A stretch of 64,000 nt of DNA from Pseudocolwellia sp. AS88 (GTDB lineage Bacteria > Pseudomonadota > Gammaproteobacteria > Enterobacterales > Alteromonadaceae): NCBI RefSeq assembly GCF_030551755.1, contig NZ_JAUPEC010000001.1, positions 1 through 64,000 on the forward strand. The letters are read 5' to 3'. Below are positions 37,989 through 49,266 of the stretch, in pieces. The first letter of the stretch is position 1. Each line of letters begins with the position of its first letter. The notes under the pieces were generated by a model that was given only the letters and a program-made list of their open reading frames with translations, searched no databases and was not told the DNA's origin. A program made the translations under genes and the position numbers.

Positions 37989-39179
37989 GTGACTCATCCT
38001 TTAGAAGAAACAGATCAGAAAAATATATCATCAACAACAAAAACTGTAATAGGTATAGTTGTTGGTGAACACTCTGGTGATACTTTAGGCGAAGGTTTAA
38101 TTATTGCGCTTAAACGTACCTATCCTAATGCCAAATTTGTTGGTATTGGTGGCCCCAAAATGATTAACCAAGGCTTTGAAAGTTTGTTCGCTATGGATGA
38201 ACTTTCTGTTATGGGAATTGTTGAAGTTTTAGGGCGTTTAAAAAGACTATTACATGTACGTAAAAGTGTTGTTCAATACTTTACTGACAATAAGCCTGAT
38301 GTCTTTATCGGTATAGATGCACCTGATTTTAATTTAACTTTAGAAGAGAAATTAAAACAAAAAGGCATTAAAACTGTCCAGTATGTAAGTCCTTCTGTTT
38401 GGGCTTGGCGAGAAAAACGAATTTTTAAAATTGCTCGCGCCACTCATATGGTTTTATCATTATTACCCTTTGAAAAAAAATTCTATGATAAACACAATGT
38501 CCCTTGTACTTTTGTAGGACATTCGTTAGCTGACGATATTCCATTGGTCTCTGATAAGTTAGTAGCAAGAGATGAGTTAAACTTACCTCATGATCGTAAG
38601 ATTTTGGCATTAATGCCTGGAAGTCGTGGTGGTGAGCTTGCTAAATTAGTCGAACCCTTTTTACAAAGTGCTTTAAAGCTTGCTGAAAAAGATAAAGACT
38701 TATTATTTATTGCACCGATGATCAGCCAAAAAAGAGCAGAGCAGTTTATTGCCCTTAAAAATGAAATAGCGCCAAACTTGCCTGTTGAAATTATTATCAA
38801 TCAAACACATAAAGTAATGGCCGCCAGCGATTGTTTATTAACGGCTTCAGGTACAGTAACTCTTGAAGCTGCATTAATTAAACGCCCTATGGTTATTACA
38901 TACAAATTTAATTTTATCACTTACATGTTAGCTAAATGGCTAGTTAAACTTAAATGGTTTTCGTTACCTAATTTACTAGCTAATGAAACACTTGTGCCTG
39001 AATTACTTCAAGATGAAGTGGTTCCTGAAAAAATTGTTCCATTATTACAAAAGTTTTTAAATGAAGATCAATCTGGTTTAAATGAAAAATTCATGACTAT
39101 TCACCAAAGCCTTAAACAAGATGCTAGCGAAAAAGCAGCACAAGCTGTAATTGAGTTAATAAAATTAAGAGCGAGTTAA
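37989..39179 (+). CDS. lpxB: Lipid A disaccharide synthase
   Basis: A 396-residue GT19 enzyme joining UDP-diacylglucosamine and lipid X. VVGEHSGDTLGEGLI is the N-terminal motif, then SPSVWAWREKRIFKIARATH and ASGTVTLEAALIKRPMVITYK. It starts at GTG. The N-terminus is about 20 residues longer than in E. coli. Confidence 0.96.
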   Translation: MTHPLEETDQKNISSTTKTVIGIVVGEHSGDTLGEGLIIALKRTYPNAKFVGIGGPKMINQGFESLFAMDELSVMGIVEVLGRLKRLLHVRKSVVQYFTDNKPDVFIGIDAPDFNLTLEEKLKQKGIKTVQYVSPSVWAWREKRIFKIARATHMVLSLLPFEKKFYDKHNVPCTFVGHSLADDIPLVSDKLVARDELNLPHDRKILALMPGSRGGELAKLVEPFLQSALKLAEKDKDLLFIAPMISQKRAEQFIALKNEIAPNLPVEIIINQTHKVMAASDCLLTASGTVTLEAALIKRPMVITYKFNFITYMLAKWLVKLKWFSLPNLLANETLVPELLQDEVVPEKIVPLLQKFLNEDQSGLNEKFMTIHQSLKQDASEKAAQAVIELIKLRAS

Positions 39180-39186
39180 TTGAAGC

Positions 39187-39870
39187 ATGAGTGAAACTAT
39201 TACTACTAAGATAGAAAAAAAACCAACTAAAAAAACTAAAGTTGTTTTCCCTCCATTTGAGTACCCTTTAGCCTATTGTATTGCCGGAGTTGATGAAGTG
39301 GGGCGTGGTCCACTAGTTGGCGACGTTGTTACAGCAGCCGTTATACTTGATCCAGATAATCCTATTGAAGGATTAAAAGACTCTAAAAAGCTCTCAGAGA
39401 AAAAACGTCCGCTATTAGCTGAAGAAATCAAAAAAAATGCCATTGCTTGGTCAATAGGGCGGGCAACACCTGAAGAAATTGATACTTTAAATATTTTACA
39501 TGCCACTATGTTAGCAATGCAGCGAGCAGTACAAGGTCTTAAAGTGACGCCTGATTTTGTTTTAGTTGATGGTAATAGATGCCCTGTTTTCTTAAGTGAA
39601 AATGGTCCTATTAATACACAAGCTGTTGTAAAAGGTGATGATAGAGTTGAAGAAATAAGTGCTGCTTCAATTTTAGCTAAAGTTGCCCGTGATGAAGAAA
39701 TGGTTGAGCTGGATAAGTTATACCCAGAGTACGGTTTTGCTCAGCATAAAGGTTACCCAACTAAAGCCCATTTAGAAAAAATTATTGAACATGGTGTACT
39801 TGATTGTTATCGAGCCAGTTTCAAGCCTGTAGCGAAAGTGATTCAAGAGCAAGGGGTTAATAAACCTTAA
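39187..39870 (+). CDS. rnhB: Ribonuclease HII
   Basis: A 227-residue RNase removing ribonucleotides from DNA. The catalytic acids are in [15 protein letters not shown] and VLVDGNRCP, plus [14 protein letters not shown] basic N-terminal extension of ~25 residues ([14 protein letters not shown]) is unusual compared with E. coli. The stop overlaps the dnaE start (TAATG). Confidence 0.96.
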   Translation: MSETITTKIEKKPTKKTKVVFPPFEYPLAYCIAGVDEVGRGPLVGDVVTAAVILDPDNPIEGLKDSKKLSEKKRPLLAEEIKKNAIAWSIGRATPEEIDTLNILHATMLAMQRAVQGLKVTPDFVLVDGNRCPVFLSENGPINTQAVVKGDDRVEEISAASILAKVARDEEMVELDKLYPEYGFAQHKGYPTKAHLEKIIEHGVLDCYRASFKPVAKVIQEQGVNKP

Positions 39871-42800
39871 TGTCTGATATGACTTCTGATACATCAAATC
39901 AATCTACTGAATTGACAGCTCCTGAAAATGTAGATGTGATTGCAAAAGATCCTAAATTTGTTCATTTAAGATTGCATAGCGATTTTTCGATGTGTGATGG
40001 TTTAAATAAGGTAAAGCCTATAGTTGCTCGTGCAGCAGATTTAGGTATGCCAGCCTTAGCTATTACCGACCAAACCAACCTATGTGGATTAGTTAAATAT
40101 TATCACGCAACTCATGGCGCAGGTATAAAGCCTATTATTGGTGCTGACTTTTGGGTGAGAAGCGATGAATTAGGCGACGAACTATTTCGTCTGGTGGTTT
40201 TGGCCTCGAATAACAAAGGTTACAAGAATTTAACCGAGCTTATTTCTAATGCTTATTTACGTGGTCATATTCAAGACCGTGCCGTTATTGATAAGAACTG
40301 GTTAGTCGATTATTCAGAAGGTTTAATACTGCTGTCTGGTGGTCGAGAAGGTGATATAGGTAAAGCGTTAACTAAAGGTAATATGCCATTAGTTGATGAG
40401 ATGATTTCTTTTTATCAAGAGCATTTTCATAATAATTTCTTTCTAGAACTTATTAGAACAGGACGCGAGAACGAAGAAACATATTTACATCTAGCAATTG
40501 AAATCGCTGAAAAATATGAACTTCCCGTTGTAGCAACTAATGAAGTTATGTTTTTGACTGAAGATAACTTTGATGCCCATGAAATTCGTGTAGCCATTCA
40601 TGATGGTTACACACTAGACGATAAACGTCGTCCAAAACGTTACAGTAAAGAACAATATTTACGATCTGAAGAAGAGATGTGTGAACTCTTCCATGATATT
40701 CCTGAAGCCTTAGCTAACAGTGTTGAAATTGCTAAACGATGCAATGTTACCGTAACTTTAGGAGAATATGTTTTACCTGATTTTCCTACCGAAGGTTTAT
40801 CAATAGAAGATTACCTTGTTAAAGTTTCTGAAGAAGGTTTGCAAGAACGTCTTGAGTTTTTGTTTGACAAAGATGCCCCAGACTTTGCAGAAAAGCGTAA
40901 ACCTTATGATGAACGTTTAGCTATTGAACTTGAAGTAGTTAACAAAATGGGTTTCCCCGGTTACTTCTTGATCGTAATGGAATTTATTCAATGGAGTAAA
41001 GATAACAATATTCCTGTTGGCCCAGGCCGTGGTTCAGGTGCTGGTTCTCTAGTTGCTTATGCACAAAAGATTACAGATTTGGACCCACTTGAATATGATC
41101 TACTTTTCGAACGTTTCTTAAATCCTGAACGTGTATCAATGCCCGATTTTGATATCGACTTTTGTATGGATAGACGTGATGAAGTTATTGATCACGTTGC
41201 TGAACTTTATGGTCGAGATGCTGTATCGCAAATTATAACCTTTGGTACCATGGCTGCAAAAGCGGTAATACGTGATGTTGGTCGTGTACTTGGACATCCT
41301 TATGGTTTTGTCGATCGTATTTCCAAGTTAATTCCGGGTGATCCTGGAATGACACTGGCTAAAGCTTTTGAGGTTGAACCTAAATTACCAGAAGCCTATG
41401 CGCAAGATTCAGACGTAAAAGATCTTATCGATATGTGTCGTATCTTAGAAGGTACAACAAGAAATGCGGGTAAACATGCTGGTGGTGTTGTTATATCACC
41501 AACCACTATCACAGACTTTGCGCCACTTTATTGTGATGACGAAGGTAAAAACCCTGTAACTCAATTCGATAAGAATGATGTAGAAGATGCGGGTTTAGTT
41601 AAATTCGATTTCTTAGGTTTAAGAACGCTTACTATTTTACAGTGGGCGATTGAAATGGCAGATGAAAAGTTAATAAAAGCGGGTAAAGAGCCCATTGATA
41701 TTACTCGTATTCACCTTGAAGATCCTGCGAGTTTCAAAGTATTACTAAATGCTGAAACAACTGCTGTATTCCAATTAGAATCTAGTGGTATGAAATCTTT
41801 AATCGCCAAATTAAAACCCGATTGCTTTGAAGATATAATCGCATTAGTAGCTTTATTTCGACCTGGTCCGTTGCAATCAGGCATGGTTGACAACTTTATC
41901 GAGCGTAAACATGGCCGTGAAGCCGTTAGTTACCCAGATGAAACATGGCAACATATAGATCTTAAACCTATTTTAGAACCGACTTACGGTATTATCTTGT
42001 ACCAAGAGCAAGTAATGCAAATAGCACAGGTTTTAGCTGGTTACTCGCTAGGTGGTGCAGATATGCTTCGCCGTGCAATGGGTAAGAAAAAGCCTGAAGA
42101 AATGGCTAAGCAGCGAGCAGGTTTTGAACAAGGAGCTATAAATCGTGGGGTTGATGGCGAATTAGCCATGAAGATCTTCGATTTAGTTGAAAAGTTTGCA
42201 GGTTATGGTTTTAACAAATCACATTCAGCAGCTTATGCATTAGTTTCATATCAAACTCTGTGGATGAAAACACATTACCCAGCCCCATTTATGGCCGCAG
42301 TAATGTCTGCAGATATGGATAATACCGATAAAATTGTTACCTTAGTTGATGAATGTGGAAATATGAATATTGATATTCTTCCACCAGATGTAAACGCAGG
42401 GCATTACAAGTTTACGGTAAATGAAGATAATCAAATAGTTTACGGCATTGGTGCGATTAAAGGTGTAGGTGAAGGCCCGATAGAAGCGATTATAAAAGCG
42501 CGTAAAGAGGGCGGTCCATTTGTTAACTTATTTGATTTTTGTGCACGACTAGATCTTAAGAAAACAAATAAAAGGGTACTTGAAAAACTTATTAAAGCTG
42601 GTGCTATGGACAACTTAGGTCCACACCGAGCCGCATTGTTTGAAACTTTACCTGAAGCAATTAAAGCAGCAGACCAGCATGCTAAAGCACAAGCACTAGG
42701 ACAAGATGATTTATTTGGGTTAATTAACGAAGAGCCCGAAGATACTAGACAAGCATTTAAAGAAGTAGCTAAATGGCCTGAAGAAGTATGGTTAAATGGT

Positions 42801-43424
42801 GAAAAAGAAACTTTAGGTTTATATTTAACTGGCCATCCCATTAACCGCTTTCTTTCTGAAATAAAACACTATGCCAGTGGTCGACTAGTTAGTATGCAAC
42901 CTACCAATAAAGATAAAACTACAGTAGCTGTGGGTTTAGTATTGGGGGTTCGTGTTATGGTGAATAAACGAGGCCGTAAATGGGCCTTGGTAACATTAGA
43001 TGACAAAAGTGCACGCATAGATATTCGACTTTTTCCTGATGATTATGATACCTTTGCCGAGTTACTTGTTACAGATGCTATTTTAGTGTGTAGTGGACAG
43101 GTCAGCTTTGATGAATATTCTGGTGGCATTACAATGACCGCCCGAGATATAATGACAATTGCTGATGCAAGGGAGAACTATGTAACATCTCTTGATATAA
43201 ATGTTAAACGTACAGCTATTAATAATAATTTTATAGAACATTTTTCTCAGGTACTGTCTCCTTATAAAGATGGTACTTGCCCTATACGAGTATTTTACGA
43301 GCGTGAAGAAGCGCAAGGAATGCTTGAACTAGGCGTACAATGGCGAGTTACTCCAGAAGATGCTTTATTGCATGAACTAAGAACACTACTTGGTGAAGAG
43401 TGCTTAGCGTTACAATTTAAATAA
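39870..43424 (+). CDS. dnaE: DNA polymerase III alpha subunit
   Basis: A 1184-residue replicative polymerase. The PHP domain is [20 protein letters not shown], the palm Asp residues are in [17 protein letters not shown], and fingers contact [15 protein letters not shown]. The helix-hairpin-helix and OB domains lie towards the C-terminus. QDDLFGL near residue 945 is a clamp-binding motif. It is full length. Confidence 0.98.
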   Translation: MSDMTSDTSNQSTELTAPENVDVIAKDPKFVHLRLHSDFSMCDGLNKVKPIVARAADLGMPALAITDQTNLCGLVKYYHATHGAGIKPIIGADFWVRSDELGDELFRLVVLASNNKGYKNLTELISNAYLRGHIQDRAVIDKNWLVDYSEGLILLSGGREGDIGKALTKGNMPLVDEMISFYQEHFHNNFFLELIRTGRENEETYLHLAIEIAEKYELPVVATNEVMFLTEDNFDAHEIRVAIHDGYTLDDKRRPKRYSKEQYLRSEEEMCELFHDIPEALANSVEIAKRCNVTVTLGEYVLPDFPTEGLSIEDYLVKVSEEGLQERLEFLFDKDAPDFAEKRKPYDERLAIELEVVNKMGFPGYFLIVMEFIQWSKDNNIPVGPGRGSGAGSLVAYAQKITDLDPLEYDLLFERFLNPERVSMPDFDIDFCMDRRDEVIDHVAELYGRDAVSQIITFGTMAAKAVIRDVGRVLGHPYGFVDRISKLIPGDPGMTLAKAFEVEPKLPEAYAQDSDVKDLIDMCRILEGTTRNAGKHAGGVVISPTTITDFAPLYCDDEGKNPVTQFDKNDVEDAGLVKFDFLGLRTLTILQWAIEMADEKLIKAGKEPIDITRIHLEDPASFKVLLNAETTAVFQLESSGMKSLIAKLKPDCFEDIIALVALFRPGPLQSGMVDNFIERKHGREAVSYPDETWQHIDLKPILEPTYGIILYQEQVMQIAQVLAGYSLGGADMLRRAMGKKKPEEMAKQRAGFEQGAINRGVDGELAMKIFDLVEKFAGYGFNKSHSAAYALVSYQTLWMKTHYPAPFMAAVMSADMDNTDKIVTLVDECGNMNIDILPPDVNAGHYKFTVNEDNQIVYGIGAIKGVGEGPIEAIIKARKEGGPFVNLFDFCARLDLKKTNKRVLEKLIKAGAMDNLGPHRAALFETLPEAIKAADQHAKAQALGQDDLFGLINEEPEDTRQAFKEVAKWPEEVWLNGEKETLGLYLTGHPINRFLSEIKHYASGRLVSMQPTNKDKTTVAVGLVLGVRVMVNKRGRKWALVTLDDKSARIDIRLFPDDYDTFAELLVTDAILVCSGQVSFDEYSGGITMTARDIMTIADARENYVTSLDINVKRTAINNNFIEHFSQVLSPYKDGTCPIRVFYEREEAQGMLELGVQWRVTPEDALLHELRTLLGEECLALQFK

Positions 43425-43465
43425 GAGTTGTCTATCACAGCTCAAAGACTTAGGTAAAAATTAAC

Positions 43466-44422
43466 ATGTCATTAGATTTTTTAGACTTCGAACAGCCAAT
43501 CTCTGAGCTTGAAGCGAAAATTAAAGAATTAGAGTCGGTAAATTCTGGCCAAGAACTTGATTTAGATCTTGAAGAGCAAATTAGCCAATTACGCGGCAAA
43601 AACAAAGAATTAACGAAAAAGATTTTTGCGAATCTTGACCCTTGGCAAACAGCACGTGTGGCTCGTCATCCACAACGTCCTTATACACTTGATTATATTG
43701 AGCGTATGTTTACCGAATTTGATGAATTAGCAGGCGATCGTGCATACGCAAATGACAGAGCTATTGTTGCCGGTACTGCTAGATTAGACGGTATGCCTGT
43801 AATGATCATTGGTCATCAAAAAGGTCGTTCAACTAATGAAAAAGTTAAACGTAACTTTGGTATGCCTCGTCCAGAAGGTTACCGTAAAGCATTACGTTTA
43901 ATGAAAATGGCAGAACGTTTTAATATGCCAATTATTACTTTTATTGATACTCCAGGTGCATACCCTGGTATTGGTGCTGAAGAGCGTGGACAGTCAGAAG
44001 CAATTGCAACTAACTTAAAAGAAATGGCACGTTTAACTGTTCCTATCATTTGTACTGTAATCGGTGAAGGTGGTTCTGGTGGCGCATTAGCTATTGGTGT
44101 TGGCGATAGAGTTAACATGCTGCAGTATTCTACTTATTCAGTAATTTCTCCAGAAGGTTGTGCTTCAATTCTTTGGAAAACTGCTGAGAAAGCACCATTA
44201 GCTGCTGAAGCTATGGGTATAACAGCACATCGTATTAAAGAGTTAGAATTAATCGATAATGTTGTTGAAGAGCCTTTAGGTGGAGCACATAGAGATATGG
44301 ATCTTATGGCTGAATGCTTAAAGCAAGAGATCAAAAGCAATTTAGCTGAATTAACAGATTTATCAAAAGAAGACTTAATTGAAAAACGTTACGATCGTTT
44401 GATGTCTTATGGTTATTGTTAA
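43466..44422 (+). CDS. accA: Acetyl-CoA carboxylase carboxyltransferase alpha subunit
   Basis: 318 residues, with [19 protein letters not shown] at the N-terminus and [27 protein letters not shown] and [15 protein letters not shown] in the crotonase-like core. It forms malonyl-CoA with AccB/C/D. It follows dnaE by 41 bases, the usual link. Confidence 0.97.
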   Translation: MSLDFLDFEQPISELEAKIKELESVNSGQELDLDLEEQISQLRGKNKELTKKIFANLDPWQTARVARHPQRPYTLDYIERMFTEFDELAGDRAYANDRAIVAGTARLDGMPVMIIGHQKGRSTNEKVKRNFGMPRPEGYRKALRLMKMAERFNMPIITFIDTPGAYPGIGAEERGQSEAIATNLKEMARLTVPIICTVIGEGGSGGALAIGVGDRVNMLQYSTYSVISPEGCASILWKTAEKAPLAAEAMGITAHRIKELELIDNVVEEPLGGAHRDMDLMAECLKQEIKSNLAELTDLSKEDLIEKRYDRLMSYGYC

Positions 44423-44441
44423 TTTAACGACCTAAGTAATT

Positions 44442-44482
44442 TTCTAGCTTTAACGACTCAAATGAAGAGTTAAAGCTAGAAC
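44442..44482 (+). other. accA-tilS intergenic hairpin
   Basis: TCTAGCTTTAACGACTC pairs with GAAGAGTTAAAGCTAGA around AAAT, a long stem without a T-run. It may stabilise accA mRNA or attenuate into tilS. Confidence 0.5.
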
Positions 44483-44519
44483 ATATTCTAGAATGTATTA
44501 AAGAGTAAGCTAATCTGTC

Positions 44520-45923
44520 ATGTCATTAGAATCCACTCTGCATCATTTTTTAACTTCTTACCCTGATTCTCATATTCTCGTCGCTTATAGTGGTGGCATA
44601 GACTCTCAAGTCCTATTACATTCTTTAGCAAATCTTAAAAAAAAATCATTAGATAACACAATTCATATTTCTAACCCTGTTAGCGTTTGTCATGTTAATC
44701 ATGGATTAAGTAAAAATGCTGAGCAATGGGAAATATTTGCTCAACAACAATGTGATTTACTGGATCTCCCTTTAGATATATGTCGTGTTTATGTAAAAGC
44801 TAAAGCACAACATAGTTTAGAAGAGCTTGCCAGAGATGCTAGATATGACGCATTAAAAGCATTAATCACTGAAAAGATATTATCAAATGTTATTGTTTTA
44901 ACGGGTCATCACAGCGACGATCAAGCTGAAACTTTTTTACTCGCTTTGAAACGAGGTTCTGGACTTAAAGGTATGTCAGCTATGAAGCAAACCATGCCTT
45001 TTGCTGATGCATTACTGGTTAGGCCCTTGCTCACTATTTCTAGAAGCCAAATAGAAGCTTATGCGCACGATAATAACCTTTCTTGGATTGATGATGAGTC
45101 AAATGAAGATACTCGTTTTGATCGGAACTTTATTCGTCATCAGGTTATGCCAAAAATTACGGAAAGATGGCCAAGTTTTTTAAAAACAGTTAACCGAAGC
45201 GCTGAGCATTGCCAAGAGGCGGAGTTACTTTTAATTGAGTTAGCCCAACAAGACTTAAATATTATTCAATTAGCTAATAACGCTCTGAGTTTAGATAAAC
45301 TACAAACATTATCTCAAGCACGCTTTAATAATCTTATTCGATATTTTCTTGGTAATCATGGTTGTTTAATGCCGAGTAAAGCACAATTGACCCAATTACA
45401 GAGTCAATTATTAGCTAAAACAGATAAAGCTCCAGCAGTTAAAGTGGGAGATTATTGGTTAAGGCGTTTCAAAAATAGTGTTTATCTAACAGGTGAACTA
45501 AAAAATATTACTGAAATGAGTTTACCTATTAAGTTAGGAGAGCAGAGGTTAATTGATAAAAGCTTGATTGAATTACCTGATGGTTTAGGTCAATTAAAGT
45601 TTGAAATTAAACATCTTTGTAACAGTATTGAATTTACTGATGGTAAAGGTAATGCAAGCCAGCATATTATTGCTCCACTTTTAAACCAAACTGTAAGCAT
45701 TCGTTTTTCCCATAACAATCCTACTTGTATACCCGATTACCGACAACATTCGCGCTCATTGAAAAAGATTTTACAAGAGTTAGATATCCCCACATGGGAA
45801 CGTAAACGTTTACCTTTCTTATATTATAATGAAGAGCTTGTAGCTGTTATTGGTCACTTTGTTTGTAAAGAATATATCCCGACTGAAACAGATAATGTAT
45901 TAAGCGCTACTTGGTTAAAATAG
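44520..45923 (+). CDS. tilS: tRNA(Ile)-lysidine synthetase
   Basis: A 467-residue enzyme. The PP-loop VAYSGGIDSQVLL binds ATP, with GHHSDDQAETFLLALKRGSG and a C-terminal TilS domain (LPFLYYNEELVAVIGHFV). It makes lysidine at C34 of tRNA-Ile(CAU). It is the last gene of the plus-strand block. Confidence 0.96.
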   Translation: MSLESTLHHFLTSYPDSHILVAYSGGIDSQVLLHSLANLKKKSLDNTIHISNPVSVCHVNHGLSKNAEQWEIFAQQQCDLLDLPLDICRVYVKAKAQHSLEELARDARYDALKALITEKILSNVIVLTGHHSDDQAETFLLALKRGSGLKGMSAMKQTMPFADALLVRPLLTISRSQIEAYAHDNNLSWIDDESNEDTRFDRNFIRHQVMPKITERWPSFLKTVNRSAEHCQEAELLLIELAQQDLNIIQLANNALSLDKLQTLSQARFNNLIRYFLGNHGCLMPSKAQLTQLQSQLLAKTDKAPAVKVGDYWLRRFKNSVYLTGELKNITEMSLPIKLGEQRLIDKSLIELPDGLGQLKFEIKHLCNSIEFTDGKGNASQHIIAPLLNQTVSIRFSHNNPTCIPDYRQHSRSLKKILQELDIPTWERKRLPFLYYNEELVAVIGHFVCKEYIPTETDNVLSATWLK

Positions 45924-45979
45924 TTGCTTAAATCGAGTTATCTAAAACAATATATTTAAAATAGCTTCTTTGAAATGAA

Positions 45980-46007
45980 AACAGTCACTTAAAGTGACTG
46001 TTTTTTG
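45980..46007. terminator. Terminator between convergent tilS and sstT
   Basis: AACAGTCACTT-A-AAGTGACTGTT followed by a T-run. A-rich sequence on the other side lets it serve sstT too. Confidence 0.85.
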
Positions 46008-46064
46008 TTATTTTTAATTATTATCTACTTAACGCTAACTAAGCTTACTTAACCTGAATTATGA

Positions 46065-47288
46065 TTACTTAGACAAGTAATGTGATGTCGCAGCAGTGAA
46101 TACCACGTCTGTTGAGCTATTAAGTGCTGTTTCAGCAGAATCTTGTATCACTCCAATAATAAATCCAATCGCAACCACTTGCATAGCCACATCATTAGGA
46201 ATACCAAACAAGCTACAAGCTAATGGAATAAGCAATAAAGATCCACCTGCAACACCTGAAGAACCACAAGCTGATATAGAAGCCACTACACACAATAATA
46301 ATGCGGTAGGCAAATCAATAACAATGTCTAAGCTATTGGCTGTAGCAAGCGTTAATACAGTAACTGTTATTGCAGCTCCAGCCATATTAATTGCTGAACC
46401 TAATGGAATTGAAATAGAGTAAGTATCTTCATGTAAATCAAGTTTTTTACATAAAGCTAAGTTAATAGGAACGTTTGCGGCTGAGCTACGTGTAAAGAAT
46501 GCTGTGATCCCTGATTCTTTTAAACAAGTAAAAACTAATGGATATGGATTTTTCTTCGTTACCATATATACAATGAGAGGGTTAACAATTAAGGCGATAA
46601 TTAGCATAGAACCAACCAACACAGTTAAAAGTTGAGCGTATTCAGAAAATACTGAGAAGCCAGTGCTAGCAATAGTATTAGCAACTAAACCAAAAATACC
46701 TATAGGTGCTAAACGAATAACAAACCTAACAATACCTGTAATAGCTTCACTAAAATCGTGAACCATAGCTTTAGTGCTTTCGTTCGAATGTTTTAAAGCT
46801 AAACCTAAACCAATCCCCCAAGCGAGAACGGCAATAAAGTTACCATTAGTGATCGCTGTCACAGGATTTTCCACCACTTTAAATGCTAGCGTAGTTAATA
46901 CTTCACCAAGCCCTTGAGGTGGGTTTGCCGATGCCCCAACAATATCCAAAGTCAATGTGGTTGGAAACAAGAAGCTTAATACAACAGCAACACAGGCTGC
47001 ACTTAATGTTCCTATAAAATAAAGAAAAATTATGGGTTTTAAGTTGGCATCACTGTTAAGTTTTTGATTTGCTATTGAAGACATCACTAATACAAAAATC
47101 AATACAGGAGCAACTGCTTTAAGAGCATTAACAAATAGCTGTCCTAATACAGCAAACGATTGTGCAATTTCAGGCGCTATTGTTGCAAATATTGACGCTA
47201 ATATAATGGCGATAATAATTTGGCTTACTAAGCCCATAGATTTTAATTTAGAAGATAAAGAAGGAGACCCTTCGTTGGCTAGTGTCAT
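46065..47288 (-). CDS. sstT: Serine/threonine:Na+ symporter
   Basis: A 407-residue DAACS-family carrier with about eight spans and two re-entrant loops. [38 protein letters not shown] and [19 protein letters not shown] are SstT signatures. It imports Ser/Thr with sodium. It is a single gene. Upstream, 47289-47477 shows nothing I can name. Confidence 0.93.
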   Translation of the reverse strand: MTLANEGSPSLSSKLKSMGLVSQIIIAIILASIFATIAPEIAQSFAVLGQLFVNALKAVAPVLIFVLVMSSIANQKLNSDANLKPIIFLYFIGTLSAACVAVVLSFLFPTTLTLDIVGASANPPQGLGEVLTTLAFKVVENPVTAITNGNFIAVLAWGIGLGLALKHSNESTKAMVHDFSEAITGIVRFVIRLAPIGIFGLVANTIASTGFSVFSEYAQLLTVLVGSMLIIALIVNPLIVYMVTKKNPYPLVFTCLKESGITAFFTRSSAANVPINLALCKKLDLHEDTYSISIPLGSAINMAGAAITVTVLTLATANSLDIVIDLPTALLLCVVASISACGSSGVAGGSLLLIPLACSLFGIPNDVAMQVVAIGFIIGVIQDSAETALNSSTDVVFTAATSHYLSK

Positions 47289-47477
47289 GAATTAATCCTA
47301 AGTTATTGTTCTTATTTATCAATATGCTTTTTATTCTTCGAATTTAATATAAATTCTTGAATTATGTGCGTAGTTTTTCTTATTGCAGCCGTAATGTCTA
47401 CAATAATTCTATTAACTTGATGCTTTTAGCGTGCCTTAAGAGTTAAGGGCGTTGTTTTTTCACTGGAGCGTCGTATA

Positions 47478-47840
47478 ATACCAAACGGATTAATTTATTG
47501 AGCAACTTAGAGCTACATTAGCAAGCTTAGAACAAGCAAAATTGATTAAACATAGTTATTCTATATTTTTTTAATTTTGTGATGTTATCAGTTTGCTAAT
47601 GAGCTCCCCAAGGGCGAGAATTTAAAGGCTCATATGCCGCGTTATTGATTTTGACAAGGTTCCTACATGGATGTAGGACATTAGGGTAACGCAGGAGCAG
47701 TTACCGAGAATAACCATTCTCTTCAATCAATGCCTCGCCTACATGGATGTAGGTGCTTAGGTTCAGTCTGGAACTATGAACCTGTGCCTCTAAGCCTTTA
47801 AATTCTCGCTAAGTGAGCAATCAATTAATCCGTTTGGTAT
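47478..47840. mobile_element. MITE-like palindromic element, 363 bp
   Basis: The ends are inverted: ATACCAAACGGATTAATT at the left and AATTAATCCGTTTGGTAT at the right. A second inverted pair, GCGAGAATTTAAAGGCT near 47613 and AGCCTTTAAATTCTCGC near 47793, lies inside. Two copies of the palindrome CCTACATGGATGTAGG (47662-47677, 47738-47753) and hairpins such as GAGAATAACCATTCTC fill the centre. There is no coding capacity, so it would need a transposase elsewhere. It lies directly before the phnA promoter region and fills most of the 47289-47880 gap. Confidence 0.8.
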
Positions 47841-47879
47841 AATTACGCCACAGATATTTTATAACTTCTAGGATGAAAA

Positions 47880-48449
47880 ATGGTAGCGCAAAAAGCTTTA
47901 GAGCAACGTAGTAATAACACTTGTGAATTATGCACAGCAACAGACAACTTAGCTGTATTTCCCGTGCCCCCGATAAGTGATTTAAGTGCTCAACAAAGCA
48001 TTTTAGTTTGCGAAATGTGCTTAGAACAAATTGAAGGTAAGGTAGATTTAGATGTAAATCATTGGCGTTGTTTGACTGACAGTATGTGGAATCAAGAGCC
48101 TGCAGTTCAAGTGATATCTTACCGTATGTTACATAAACTTTCTGCTGAAAGCTGGGCACAAGATGCTTTAGATATGATTTACATGGAAGATGATGTTAAA
48201 ACATGGGCAGAGCAGGGGATTGCCGCTGCTGAACGTGAAGGGCCAACAAGAGACAGTAATGGTGCTGAGTTACAAGATGGTGATGACGTTACTTTGATTA
48301 AAGACTTAAAAGTTAAAGGTGCAAACTTTACAGCTAAGCAAGGTACTTTAGTACGAGGTATTAGCTTAACGGATAACCTAGAACATATTGAAGGTAAAGT
48401 TAACGGTACGCGTATTGTTTTAGTCGCGAGTTACCTTAAAAAAGCATAA
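47880..48449 (+). CDS. phnA: PhnA-domain zinc protein
   Basis: 189 residues. The N-terminal part has CELC and CEMC pairs (zinc ribbon); the C-terminal PhnA domain reads DSNGAELQDGDDVTLIKDLKVKG and RGISLTDNLEHIEGKVNG. Despite the name, PhnA proteins are not proven to act on phosphonates, and no phn genes are near. The ATG follows AGGATGAAAA, 40 bases after the MITE end. Confidence 0.85.
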   Translation: MVAQKALEQRSNNTCELCTATDNLAVFPVPPISDLSAQQSILVCEMCLEQIEGKVDLDVNHWRCLTDSMWNQEPAVQVISYRMLHKLSAESWAQDALDMIYMEDDVKTWAEQGIAAAEREGPTRDSNGAELQDGDDVTLIKDLKVKGANFTAKQGTLVRGISLTDNLEHIEGKVNGTRIVLVASYLKKA

Positions 48450-48472
48450 ATAAGCGCTATCTTTTCTAAGTT

Positions 48473-48507
48473 TATAATCTCTATAAAGCTTCTTTATAGA
48501 GATTATA
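48473..48507. terminator. Terminator-like hairpin after phnA
   Basis: TATAATCTCTATAAAG-CTT-CTTTATAGAGATTATA, a perfect 16-bp stem between convergent phnA and the PilZ gene. No strong T-run follows. Confidence 0.65.
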
Positions 48508-48547
48508 GAATTTAACATGTTTGATAACCCTACGCTTTAAAACCTTA

Positions 48548-48892
48548 TTAAACACTTTTAATACATTCAAATAATAAGTTATCTATTTCTTTGTTTGGAT
48601 TATCTTTATAGTACTGAATGCCGCACTCTGAATTATTATCCAGCCGTTTAATGACGCCTTTTATTGTTAAAGGTAAACCAGATTTAGGCATAAGCAGGTT
48701 AATTCTTATTTTACTTTTAGGGATGTTTTCAGGCATCGCTGAGAAAAGCTTTATTTTGATCCCTGCTGTACTCATATCAAGTACAAGTCCTTCTAGATGA
48801 ATTTCACTGTCGTTGCTAGGAGCGAATATAGTAATATTTGCTGTTAAGCTCTGAGGTTTAATTCTTTCATGTTTTCTTTTGTCAGCATTCAT
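48548..48892 (-). CDS. PilZ-domain c-di-GMP-binding protein
   Basis: A 114-residue single-domain protein. RKHERIKP supplies the RxxxR motif and LDMSTAGIKIKL supplies the (D/N)xSxxG motif; both are needed for c-di-GMP binding. Such proteins relay c-di-GMP level to motility or surface functions. The GGDEF-EAL regulator at 53096 is the nearest c-di-GMP enzyme. Confidence 0.88.
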   Translation of the reverse strand: MNADKRKHERIKPQSLTANITIFAPSNDSEIHLEGLVLDMSTAGIKIKLFSAMPENIPKSKIRINLLMPKSGLPLTIKGVIKRLDNNSECGIQYYKDNPNKEIDNLLFECIKSV

Positions 48893-49146
48893 ATTTAATT
48901 TTCCCTTTAAATGAATACAAATTAGTATAGTTAATAATTTTAATAACGTGAGTTTATAGCTCTGTTTTAGCTACAGTTCTGGATTATTTATTATCATCGA
49001 ATTTTATGATTACATTGATTGAATAGCATTTTGCGATTAGTGTTTTTGATGATGGGCATATATTTGAAAGGTTATATCTTTTCTAAAGGTATATCGTTTT
49101 ATTAAAAACTGCTGTAAAAAATATCCGATAGCTTTGGTAATTTTTT

Positions 49147-49182
49147 AAGTACAACAATATTAAGGTAAATATTGTTGTACTT
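49147..49182. repeat. Inverted repeat in the PilZ-trhO gap
   Basis: AAGTACAACAATATT and AATATTGTTGTACTT enclose six bases. It lies 85 bases beyond the trhO stop but has no T-run in that direction. The rest of 48893-49266 shows nothing I can name. Confidence 0.4.
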
Positions 49183-49266
49183 TGTAAGTTTTTATTGGCT
49201 TCTAAAATAATTAATCGATAGGTTTTTTAAATAACGTAAAAAGCTCTTTTAAAAAACGTATATTAA

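Noticed and set aside
47821-48159. 112-residue minus-strand ORF
   Set aside because: It is antisense to phnA, whose domains are clear.
49147-49182. Rho-independent terminator of trhO
   Set aside because: On the minus strand the hairpin is followed by A, not T, residues.
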